Shown here: piece by piece, positions 1 through 10,470 of the stretch | Position numbering within the stretch: the first letter of the stretch is position 1 | Layout of the letters: every line of letters starts with the position of its first letter | NCBI GenBank assembly: GCA_920105625.2 | Contig: OV050030.1 | Span: 252,619,889 to 252,683,888 of the forward strand | DNA: 64,000 nucleotides | Direction of reading: 5' to 3' | Origin: Clusia tigrina | Lineage: Eukaryota; Arthropoda; Insecta; Diptera; Clusiidae | Position numbers and translations under genes: made by a program | The notes under the pieces: model-generated | Told to the model about the DNA's origin: nothing | Seen by the model: only the letters and a program-made list of their open reading frames with translations | The model's database searches: none

Positions 1-196
1 TTTTACTGGAGCGTCATAGAAGCTTAAAATTTTTTAACAATAAATAACTCGAGCCTCTTGTCAATTTAAGTTATCGCTCAAAGCTATGCTACCCTTGAGT
101 CCCAAATCAAACACTGATAAAACTTCAAATGGCCCTAACTTCTATACGGTACGTCCTGCCCCTATGAAAGTTTGCAACATACAAATGCTTGTAACT
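1..196 (+). repeat. Satellite monomer, first copy in the window
   Basis: One full period, counted from TTTTACTGG to the base before the next TTTTACTGG at 197. Landmarks in order are the ACTGGAGCGTCATA box, an A/T-rich stretch ending AACAATAAA, a CTCGAG hexamer, CTTGTCAATTTAAG, GCTATGCTACCCTTGAG, CAAATCAAACACTGATAAAA, CTTCAAATGGCCCTAAC, TACGGTACGTCC and GCAACATACAAATGCTTG. This copy differs from the common form in having GAAGCTTAAAA and TAACTCGAG in place of AACCTTGAAA and GTACTCGAG; the same variant returns at 2937. No promoter, terminator or RNA-gene feature is evident inside it. Confidence 0.95.
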
Positions 197-2936
197 TTTT
201 ACTGGAGCGTCATAAAACTTTGAAATTTTGTAACAATAAAGTACTCGAGTCTCTTGTCAATTTAAGCTATCGCTCCAAGCTATGCTAAACTTGAGTCCCA
301 AATAAAACACTGATAGAACTTCAAATGGCCCTAACTTCTATACGGTACGTCCTATACCTAGCAAAGTTTGCAACATACAAATGCTTGTAACTTTTTACTG
401 GAGCGTCATAAAACCTTGAAATTTTGTAACAATAAAGTGCTCGAGTCTCTTGTCAATTTAAGCTATTGCTCAAAGCTATGCTACCCTTGAGTCCCAAATC
501 AAACACTGATAAAACTTCAAATGGCCCTAACTTCTATACGGTACGTCCTACACCTATCAAAGTTTCCAACATACAAATGCTTGCAACTTTTTACTGGAGC
601 GTCATAAAACCTTGAAATTTTGTAACAATAAAGTGCTCGAGTCTCTTGTCAATTTAAGCTATTGCTCAAAGCTATGCTACCCTTGAGTCCCAAATCAAAC
701 ACTGATAAAACTTCAAATGGCCCTCACTTCTACACGGTACGTCCTACACCTATCAAAGTTTGCAACATACAAATGCTTGTAACTTTTTACTGGAGCGCCA
801 TAAAACCTTGAAATTTTGTACCAATAAAGAATTCGAGCCTCTTGTCAATTTAAGCTGTCGCTCGAAGCTATGCTACTTTTGAGTCCCAAATCAAACACTG
901 GTAAAGCTTCAAATGGCCCTAACTTCTATACGGTACGTCCTACACCTATCAGAGTTTGCAACATACAAATGCTTGCAACTTTTTACTGGAGCGTCATAAA
1001 ACCTTGAAATTTTGTAACAATAAAGTACTCGAGCCTCTTGTCAATTTAAGCTATCGCTCAAAGTTATGCTCCCCTTGAGTCCCAAATCAAACACTGATAA
1101 AATTTCAAATGGCCCTAACTTCTATACGGTACGTCCTATACCTATCAAAGTTTGCAACATACATGCTTGTAACTTTTTACTGGAGCGTCATAAAACCTTA
1201 TAATTTTGTAACAATAAATTACTCGAGCCTCTTGTCAATTTAAGCTATCCCTCAAAGCTATGCTACCCTGAGTCCCAAATCAACACTGATAAAACTTCAA
1301 AGGGCCCTAACTTCTATATGGTACGTCCTACACCTATCCAAGTTTGCAACATACAAATATTTGTAACTTTTTACTGGAGCGTCATAAAACCTTGAAATTT
1401 TGTAACAATAAAGTATTCGAGCGTCTAGTCAATTTAAGCTGTGGCACAAAGCTATACTACCCTTGAGTCCCAAATCCAACACTGATAAAACTTCAAATGG
1501 CCCTAACTTCTATACGGTACGTCCTACATCTATCAATGTTTGCAACATACAAATGCTTGTAACTTTTTACTGGAGCGTCATAAAACCTTGAAATTTTGTA
1601 ACAATAAAGTACTCGAGCCTCTTGTCAATTTAAGCTATCGCTGAAAGCTATGCTACCCTTGAGTCCCAAATCAAACACTGATAAAACTTCAAATGGCCCT
1701 AACTTCTATACGGTACGTCCTGCACCTATCAAAGTTTGCAACATACAACTGCTTGTAACTTTTTACTGGAGCGTCATAAAACCTTGAAATTTTGTAACAA
1801 TAAAGTACTCGATCCTCTTGTCAATTGAAGCTATCGTCCAAAGCTATGCTACCCTTGAGTCCCAAATCAAACACTGATTAAACTTCAAATGGCCCTAACT
1901 TCTATACGGTACGTCCAACACCTATCAAAGTTTGCAACATACAAATGCTTGTAACTTTTTACTGGAGCGTCATAAAACCTTGAAATTTTGTAACAATAAA
2001 GTACTCGAGCCTCTTGTCAATTTAAGCTATCGCTCAAAGCTTTGCTACCCTTGAATCCCAAATCAAACACTGATAAAACTTCGAATGGCCCTAACTTCTC
2101 TACGGTGCATTCTATACTTATCAAAGTTTGCAATATACAAATGCTGGTAACTTTTTACAGGAGCGTCATAAAACCTTGAAATTTTGTAACAACAAAGTAC
2201 TCGAGCCTCTTGTCAATTTAAGCTATCGCTCAAAGTTATGCTACCCTTGAGTCCCAAATCAAACACTGATAAAATTTCAAATGGCCCTAACTTCCCTACG
2301 GTGCATCCTATACTTATCAAAGTTTGCAACATACAAATGCTGGTAACTTTTTACTGGAGCGTCATAAAACCTTGAAATTTTGTAACAATAAAGTACTCGA
2401 GCCTCTTGTCAATTTAAGCTATCGCTCAAAGCTATGCTACCTTTGAGTCCCAAATTAAACGCTGATAAAACTTCAAATGGCCCTAACTTCTATACGGTAC
2501 GTCCTACACCTATCAAAGTTTGACACAAACAACTGCTTGTAACTTTTTACTGGAGCGTCATAAAGCCTTGAAATTTTTTTAAAATAAATTACTCGAGCCT
2601 CTTGTCAATTTAAGCTATCGCTCAAAGCTATGCTACCCTTGAGTCCCAAATCAAGCACTGATAAAACTTTAAATGGCCCTAACTTCTATACGGTACGTCC
2701 TACACCTATCAAAGTTTGCAACAAACAAATGCTTGTAACTTTTTACTGGAGCGTCATAAAACCTTGAAATTTTGTAACAATAAAGTACTCGAGCCTGTTG
2801 TCAATTTAAGCTATCGCTCAAAGCTATGCTACCCTTGAGTCCCAAATCAAACACTGATAAAACTTCAAATGGCCCTAACTTCTCTACGGTACGTCCTACA
2901 CCTATCAAAGTTTGCAACATACAAATGCTTGTAACT
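1..2936 (+). repeat. HOR unit A, copy 1 (15 monomers, 2,936 bp)
   Basis: This stretch returns at an offset of exactly 2,936 bp (15 x 196 minus 4). The missing bases are small deletions inside the unit: CATACATGC for CATACAAATGC near 1160, and one base each in ACCCTGAGTC and AATCAACACTG near 1270. Diagnostic monomers in order include GAAGCTTAAAA (about 20), CTCCAAGCTATGCTAAAC (273), CTCACTTCTACACGG (about 723), CTGGTAAAGC (about 898), ATTCGAGCGTCTAG (about 1414), AATTGAAGCTATCGTCC (about 1823), GTGCATTC (about 2107) and TTTGACACAAAC (about 2519). It holds no gene. Confidence 0.93.
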
Positions 2937-5793
2937 TTTTACTGGAGCGTCATAGAAGCTTAAAATTTTTTAACAATAAATAACTCGAGCCTCTTGTCAA
3001 TTTAAGTTATCGCTCAAAGCTATGCTACCCTTGAGTCCCAAATCAAACACTGATAAAACTTCAAATGGCCCTAACTTCTATACGGTACGTCCTGCCCCTA
3101 TGAAAGTTTGCAACATACAAATGCTTGTAACTTTTTACTGGAGCGTCATAAAACTTTGAAATTTTGTAACAATAAAGTACTCGAGTCTCTTGTCAATTTA
3201 AGCTATCGCTCCAAGCTATGCTAAACTTGAGTCCCAAATAAAACACTGATAGAACTTCAAATGGCCCTAACTTCTATACGGTACGTCCTATACCTAGCAA
3301 AGTTTGCAACATACAAATGCTTGTAACTTTTTACTGGAGCGTCATAAAACCTTGAAATTTTGGAACAATAAAGTGCTCGAGTCTCTTGTCAATTTAAGCT
3401 ATTGCTCAAAGCTATGCTACCCTTGAGTCCCAAATCAAACACTGATAAAACTTCAAATGGCCCTAACTTCTATACGGTACGTCCTACACCTATCAAAGTT
3501 TCCAACATACAAATGCTTGCAACTTTTTACTGGAGCGTCATAAAACCTTGAAATTTTGTAACAATAAAGTGCTCGAGTCTCTTGTCAATTTAAGCTATTG
3601 CTCAAAGCTATGCTACCCTTGAGTCCCAAATCAAACACTGATAAAACTTCAAATGGCCCTCACTTCTACACGGTACGTCCTACACCTATCAAAGTTTGCA
3701 ACATACAAATGCTTGTAACTTTTTACTGGAGCGCCATAAAACCTTGAAATTTTGTACCAATAAAGAATTCGAGCCTCTTGTCAATTTAAGCTGTCGCTCG
3801 AAGCTATGCTACTTTTGAGTCCCAAATCAAACACTGGTAAAGCTTCAAATGGCCCTAACTTCTATACGGTACGTCCTACACCTATCAGAGTTTGCAACAT
3901 ACAAATGCTTGCAACTTTTTACTGGAGCGTCATAAAACCTTGAAATTTTGTAACAATAAAGTACTCGAGCCTCTTGTCAATTTAAGCTATCGCTCAAAGT
4001 TATGCTCCCCTTGAGTCCCAAATCAAACACTGATAAAATTTCAAATGGCCCTAACTTCTATACGGTACGTCCTATACCTATCAAAGTTTGCAACATACAT
4101 GCTTGTAACTTTTTACTGGAGCGTCATAAAACCTTATAATTTTGTAACAATAAATTACTCGAGCCTCTTGTCAATTTAAGCTATCCCTCAAAGCTATGCT
4201 ACCCTGAGTCCCAAATCAACACTGATAAAACTTCAAAGGGCCCTAACTTCTATATGGTACGTCCTACACCTATCCAAGTTTGCAACATACAAATATTTGT
4301 AACTTTTTACTGGAGCGTCATAAAACCTTGAAATTTTGTAACAATAAAGTATTCGAGCGTCTAGTCAATTTAAGCTGTGGCACAAAGCTATACTACCCTT
4401 GAGTCCCAAATCCAACACTGATAAAACTTCAAATGGCCCTAACTTCTATACGGTACGTCCTACATCTATCAATGTTTGCAACATACAAATGCTTGTAACT
4501 TTTTACTGGAGCGTCATAAAACCTTGAAATTTTGTAACAATAAAGTACTCGAGCCTCTTGTCAATTTAAGCTATCGCTGAAAGCTATGCTACCCTTGAGT
4601 CCCAAATCAAACACTGATAAAACTTCAAATGGCCCTAACTTCTATACGGTACGTCCTGCACCTATCAAAGTTTGCAACATACAACTGCTTGTAACTTTTT
4701 ACTGGAGCGTCATAAAACCTTGAAATTTTGTAACAATAAAGTACTCGATCCTCTTGTCAATTGAAGCTATCGTCCAAAGCTATGCTACCCTTGAGTCCCA
4801 AATCAAACACTGATTAAACTTCAAATGGCCCTAACTTCTATACGGTACGTCCAACACCTATCAAAGTTTGCAACATACAAATGCTTGTAACTTTTTACTG
4901 GAGCGTCATAAAACCTTGAAATTTTGTAACAATAAAGTACTCGAGCCTCTTGTCAATTTAAGCTATCGCTCAAAGCTTTGCTACCCTTGAATCCCAAATC
5001 AAACACTGATAAAACTTCGAATGGCCCTAACTTCTCTACGGTGCATTCTATACTTATCAAAGTTTGCAATATACAAATGCTGGTAACTTTTTACAGGAGC
5101 GTCATAAAACCTTGAAATTTTGTAACAACAAAGTACTCGAGCCTCTTGTCAATTTAAGCTATCGCTCAAAGTTATGCTACCCTTGAGTCCCAAATCAAAC
5201 ACTGATAAAATTTCAAATGGCCCTAACTTCCCTACGGTGCATCCTATACTTATCAAAGTTTGCAACATACAAATGCTGGTAACTTTTTACTGGAGCGTCA
5301 TAAAACCTTGAAATTTTGTAACAATAAAGTACTCGAGCCTCTTGTCAATTTAAGCTATCGCTCAAAGCTATGCTACCTTTGAGTCCCAAATTAAACGCTG
5401 ATAAAACTTCAAATGGCCCTAACTTCTATACGGTACGTCCTACACCTATCAAAGTTTGACACAAACAACTGCTTGTAACTTTTTACTGGAGCGTCATAAA
5501 GCCTTGAAATTTTTTTAAAATAAATTACTCGAGCCTCTTGTCAATTTAAGCTATCGCTCAAAGCTATGCTACCCTTGAGTCCCAAATCAAGCACTGATAA
5601 AACTTTAAATGGCCCTAACTTCTATACGGTACGTCCTACACCTATCAAAGTTTGCAACAAACAAATGCTTGTAACTTTTTACTGGAGCGTCATAAAACCT
5701 TGAAATTTTGTAACAATAAAGTACTCGAGCCTGTTGTCAATTTAAGCTATCGCTCAAAGCTATGCTACCCTTGAGTCCCAAATCAAACACTGA
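2937..5793 (+). repeat. HOR unit A, copy 2
   Basis: This is the second copy of the 2,936-bp unit. It carries all the diagnostic monomers of copy 1 in the same order, for example CTCCAAGC at 3209 against 273. The copies look almost identical: the one difference I noted inside them is T at 427 against G at 3363. Identity ends near 5795, where this copy has GATTAAAC and copy 1 has GATAAAAC (about 2859), and the sequence passes into block B. Such identity over 2.8 kb points to a recent tandem duplication or to an assembly duplication. Confidence 0.92.
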
Positions 5794-8305
5794 TTAAACT
5801 TCAAATGGCCCTAACTTCTATACGGTACGTCCTACACCTATCGAAGTTTGCAACATACAAATGCTTGTAACTTTTTAACGGAGCGTCATAAAACCTTGAA
5901 ATTTTGTAACAATAAAGTACTCGAGCCTCTTGTCAATTTAAGCTATCGCTCAAAGCTTTGCTACCCTTGAATCCTAAATCAAACACTGATAAAACTTCAA
6001 ATGGCCCTAACTTCTATACGGTACGTCCTACACCTATCAAAGTTTGCAACATACAACTGATTGTAACTTTTTACTGGAGCGTCATAGAACCTTGAAATTT
6101 TGTAACAATAAAGTACTCGAGCCTCTTGCCAATTTAAGCTATCGCTGAATGCTATGCTACCCTTGAGTCCCAAATCAAACACTGATTAAACTTCAAATGG
6201 CCCTAACTTCTATACGGTACGTCCTACACCTATCAAAGTTTGCAACAAACAAATGCTTGTAACTTTTTACTGGAGCGTCATAAAACCTTGAAATTTTGTA
6301 ACAATAAAGTACTCGAGCCTCTTGTCCATTTAAGCTATCGCTCAAAGCTTTGCTACCCTTGAATCCCAAATCAAACACTGATAAAACTTCAAATGGCCTT
6401 AACTTCTCTACGGTGCATCCGATACCTATCCAAGTTTGCAACATACAAATGCTGGTAACTTTTTACGGGAGCGTCATAAAACCTTGAAACTTTGTAACAA
6501 TAAAGTACTCGAGCCTCTTGTCAATTTAAGTTATCGCTCAAAGCTATGCTACCCTTGAGTCCCAAATGAAACACTGATAAAACTTCAAATGGACCTAACT
6601 TCTATACGGTACGTCCTACACCTATCAAAGTTTGACACAAACAAATGCTTGTAACTTTTTACTGGGGCGTCATAAAACCTTGAAATTTTTTAACAATAAA
6701 TTACTCGAGCCTCTTGTCAATTTAAGCTATCGCTCAAAGCTATGCTATTCTTGAGTCCCAAATCAAACACTGATAAAACTTCAAATGGCCCTAACTTCTA
6801 TACGGCACGTCCTACACCTATCAAAGTTTGCAACATTCAAATGCTTGTAAGTTTTTACTGGAGCGTCATAAAACCTTGAAATTTTGTAACAATAAAGTAC
6901 TCGAGCCTCTTGTCAATTTAAGCTATCGCTCAAAGCTTTGCTACCCTTGAATCCCAAATCAAACACTGATAAAACTTCAAATGGCCTTAACTTCTCTACG
7001 GTGCATCCTATACCTATCCAAGTTTGCAACATACAAATGCTGGTAACTTTTTACTGGAGCGTCATAAAACCGTGAAACTTTGTAACAATAAAGTACTCGA
7101 GCCTCTTGTCAATTTAAGCTATTGCTCAAAGCTATGCTAACCTTGAGTCCCAAATGAAACACTGATAAAACTTCAAATGGCCCTAACTTCTATACGGTAC
7201 GTCCTACACCTATCAAAGTTTGACACAAACAAATGCTTGTAACTTTTTACTGGGGCGTCATAAAACCTTGAAATTTTGTAACAATAAATTACTCGAGCCT
7301 CTTGTCAATTTAAGCTATCGCTCAAAGCTATGCTACCCTTGAGTCCCAAATCAAACACTGATAAAACTTCAAATTGCCCTAACTTCTATACGGTACGTCC
7401 TACACCTATCAGAGTTTGCAACATACAAATGCTTGTAACTTTTTACTGGAACGTCATAAAACCTTGAAATTTTTTAACAATAAAGTACTCGAGCCTCTTG
7501 TCAATTTAAGCTATCGCTCAAAGCTATGCTACCCTTGAGTCCCAAATCAAACACTGATAAAAATTAAAATGGCCCTAACTTCTATACGGTACGTCCTACA
7601 CCTATCAAAGTTTGCAACATACAAATGCTTGTAACTTTTTACTGGAGCGTCATAAAACTTGGAAATTTTGTAACAATAAAGTACTCGAGCCTCTTGTCAA
7701 TTTAAGCTATCGCTCAAAGCTATGCTACCCTTGAGTCCCAAATCAAACACTGATAAAACTTCAAATGGCCCTAACTTCTCTACGGTACGTCCTACACCTA
7801 TCAAAGTTTGCAACATACAAATGCTTGTAACTTTTTACTGTAGCGTCATAGAACCTTAAAAATTTTTAACAATAAATAACTCGAGCCTCTTGTCATTTTA
7901 AGTTATCGCTCAAAGCTATGCTACCCTTGAGTCCCAAATCAAACACTGATAAAACTTCAAATGGCCCTAACTTCTATACGGTACGTCCTACACCTATCAA
8001 AGTTTGCAACATACAAATGCTTGTAACTTTTTACTGGAGCGTCATAAAACTTTGAAATTTTGTAACAATAAAGTACTCGAGCCTCTTGTCAATTTAAGCT
8101 ATCCCTCAAAGCTATGCTAAACTTGAGTCCCAAATCAAACACTGATAGAACTTCAAATGGCCCTAACGTACGGTACGTAAAATACGGTACGTCCTATACC
8201 TATCAAAGTTTGCAACATACAAATGCTTGTAACTTTTTACTGGAGCGTCATAAAATCTTGAAATTTTGTAACAATAAAGTGCTCGAGTCTCTTGTCAATT
8301 TAAGC
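5523..8305 (+). repeat. Mixed satellite block B, copy 1
   Basis: About 14 monomers with distinctive variants: TTTTAACGGAGCG (about 5875), GCTGAATGCTATG (6144), GGCCTTAAC with GTGCATCC (about 6396 and 6985), AATGAAACACTG (about 6566), TTTGACACAAAC (about 6629 and 7217), AATTGCCC (about 7372) and the expanded ACGTACGGTACGT monomer at 8166. The same series returns at 19411-21800. The offset between copies starts at 13,888 and changes to 13,692 and 13,496 further in, so the copies differ by gain or loss of whole monomers. The start overlaps the end of unit A copy 2 because the two share sequence there. No gene is present. Confidence 0.82.
8166..8194 (+). repeat. Monomer with 10-bp expansion and ACGTAC-G-GTACGT palindrome
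   Basis: Where ordinary monomers read CTAACTTCTATACGGTACGTCC, this one reads CTAACGTACGGTACGTAAAA and then TACGGTACGTCC. TACGGTACGT is therefore present twice and the monomer is 10 bp longer. The left copy forms a perfect inverted repeat, ACGTAC, one G, GTACGT (8166-8178). The same variant is at 21661-21690 in the second copy of block B. It is a lineage marker; I have no evidence that a protein binds it. Confidence 0.85.
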
Positions 8306-8668
8306 TGTCGCTCGAAGCTATGCTACTTTTGAGTCCCAAATCAAACACCGATAAAACTTCAAATGGCCCTAACTTCTATACGGTACGTCCTACACCTATC
8401 AAAGTTTCCAACATACAAATGCTTGCAACTTTTTACTGGAGCGTCATAAAACCTTGAAATTTTGTAACAATAAAGTACTCGAGCCTCTTGTCAATTTAAG
8501 CTATCGCTCAAAGCTATACTACCCATGAATCCCAAATCAAACACTGATAAAACTTCAAATGGCCCTAACTTCTATACGGTACATCCTACACCTATCAAAG
8601 TTTGCAACATACAAATGCTTGCAACTTTTTACTGGAGCGTCATAAAACCTTGAAATTTTGTAACAATA

Positions 8669-8703
8669 AAGCTATCGCGCCTCTTGTCAATTTAAGCTAT
8701 CGC
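8669..8703 (+). repeat. Monomer with duplicated AAGCTATCGC decamer
   Basis: The usual AAGTACTCGAG at this place is replaced by AAGCTATCGCG. The decamer AAGCTATCGC (8669-8678) then occurs again 25 bp downstream at its normal monomer position (8694-8703). The same replacement is at 9256, 10610 and 11197. A form ending CGAGCC occurs at about 23144, 26913, 30827, 31999, 32195, 35913 and 39620. It removes the CTCGAG hexamer. The simplest reading is a short template switch inside the monomer that then spread with the HORs. Confidence 0.8.
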
Positions 8704-9526
8704 TCAAAGCTATGCTACTCTTCAGTCCCAAATCAAACACCGATAAAACTTCAAATGGCCCTAAGTTCTATACGATACGACCTACACCTATCAAAGTTTC
8801 CAACATACAAATGCTTGCAACTTTTTACTGGATCGTCATAAAACTTTGAAATTTTGTAACAATAAAGTTCTCGAGCCTCTTGTCAATTTAAGCTATCGCT
8901 CAAAGCTATGCTACCCTTGAGTCCCAAATCAAACACTGGTAAAAGTTCAAAGGCCCTTACTTCTATACGGTACGTAATACACCTATCAGAGTTTGCAACA
9001 TACAAATGCTTGTAACTTTTTACTGGAGCGTCATAAAACCTTGAAATTTTTTAACAATAAAGTACTCGAGCCTCTTGTCAATTTAAGCTATCGCTCAAAG
9101 CTATGCTACCCTTGAGTCCCAAATCAAACACTGATAAAAATTAAAATGGCCCTAACTTCTATACGGTACATCCTACACCTATCAAAGTTTGCAACATATA
9201 AATGCTTGCAACTTTTTACTGGAGCGTCATAAAACCTTGAAATTTTGTAACAATAAAGCTATCGCGCCTCTTGTCAATTTAAGCTATCGCTCAAAGCTAT
9301 GCTACTCTTAAGTCCCAAATCAAACACCGATAAAACTTCAAATGGCCCTAACTTCTATACGATACGTCCTACACCTATCAAAGTTTCCAACATACAAATG
9401 CTTGCAACTTTTTACTGGAGCGTCATAAAACCTTGCAATTTTGTAACAATAAAGTACTCGAGCCTCTTGTCAATTTAAGCTATCGCTCGAAGCTATGCTA
9501 CCCTTGAGGCCCAAATCAAACACTGG

Positions 9527-9550
9527 TAAAAGTTCAACGGCCCGTCCTAC
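9527..9550 (+). other. 18-bp deletion within one monomer
   Basis: Normal monomers have 42 bp from AAGTTCAAATGGCCC to CCTACACC. This monomer has 24 bp, AAGTTCAACGGCC then CGTCCTACACC, and so lacks most of the CTAACTTCTATACGGTA segment. The same deletion returns 1,941 bp later (about 11468-11491), which dates it before the duplication of unit C. Confidence 0.88.
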
Positions 9551-10470
9551 ACCTATCAGAGTTTGCAACATACAAATGCTTGTAACTTTTTACTGGAGCG
9601 TCATAAAACCTTGAAATTTTTTAACAATAAAGTACTCGAGCCTCTTGTCAATTTAAGCTATCGCTCAAAGCTATGCTACCCTTGAGTCCCAAATCAAACA
9701 CTGATAAAAATTAAAATGGCCCTAACTTCTATACGGTACGACCTACACCTATCAAAGTTTGCAACATACAAATGCTTGTAACTTTTTACTGGAGCGTCAT
9801 AAAACCTGAAAATTTTGTAACAATAAAGTACTCGAGCCTCTTGTCAATTTAAGCTATCGCTCAAAGCTATGCTACCCTTGAGTCCCAAATCAAACACTGA
9901 TAAAACTTCAAATGGCCCTAACTTCTCTACGGTATGTCCTACACCTATCAAAGTTTGCAACATACAAATGCTTGTAACTTTTTACTGGAGCGTCATAGAA
10001 GCTTAAAAATTTTTAACAATAAATAACTCGAGCCTCTTGTCAATTTAAGTTATCGCTCATAGCTATGCTACCCTTGAGTCCCAAATCAAACACTGATAAA
10101 ACTTCAAATGGCCCTAACTTCTATACGGTACGTCCTGCCCCTATCAAAGTTTGCAACATACAAATGCTTGTAACTTTTTACTGGAGCGTCATAAAACTTT
10201 GAAATTTTGTAACAATAAAGTACTCGAGCCTCTTGTCAATTTAAGCTATCGCTCCAAGCTATGCTAAACTTGAGTCCCAAATAAAACACTGATAGAACTT
10301 CAAATGGTCCTAACTTCTATACGGTACGTCCTATATCTAGCAAAGTTTGCAACATACAAATGCTTGTAACTTTTTACTGGAGCGTCATAAAACCTTGAAA
10401 TTTTGTAACAATAAAGTGCTCGAGTCTCTTGTCAATTTAAGCTATTGCTCAAAGCTATGCTACCCTTGAG

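Larger units (their letters stand above)
8530..10470 (+). repeat. HOR unit C, copy 1 (10 monomers, 1,941 bp)
   Basis: This segment returns at an offset of exactly 1,941 bp, for example the frame starting at 8602 against 10543. Ten monomers would be 1,960 bp. The shortfall is explained by an 18-bp deletion near 9537 and a 1-bp deletion in TTCAAAGGCCC near 8946. Markers are AAGCTATCGCGCC (8669 and 9256), GATACGACC or GATACGTCC (about 8773 and 9360), AAAATTAAAATGG (about 9137 and 9706) and GAAGCTTAAAAATTT (about 10000). The later monomers (GAAGCTTAAAA, CTCCAAGC) resemble the start of unit A. Confidence 0.9.

Noticed and set aside
1..196. CENP-B-box-like or other centromere protein site in the monomer
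   Set aside because: I looked for a TTCG...A..CGGG type motif and saw none; the CTCGAG and TACGGTACGT words are not evidence of such a site.
5997..6444. Minus-strand open frames of 61 and 83 codons, with close relatives at 19689-20266, 20865, 29869, 34957, 38665, 46157, 49684, 51643, 53014 and 55300
   Set aside because: They are translations of the satellite. The same peptide recurs wherever a variant removes the usual stop in LN-stop-QEA, and the frame ends because 196 is not a multiple of 3. There is no codon bias, domain or start context that would suggest a gene.
8114..8332. Plus-strand open frames of 62-79 codons (also 8602, 10543, 21610, 22600, 24166, 25728, 37728 and 39859)
   Set aside because: Same reason: short readings across one monomer, opened by small indels such as CATACATGC or the 10-bp expansion. 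Identical peptides at 8602 and 10543 reflect DNA duplication.
9989..10025. A/T-rich GAAGCTTAAAAATTTTTAACAA stretch as a promoter or polyadenylation signal
   Set aside because: It is a variant of the normal A/T-rich part of the monomer and repeats at about 11930. There is no downstream gene; AATAAA words occur in most monomers as part of the satellite.
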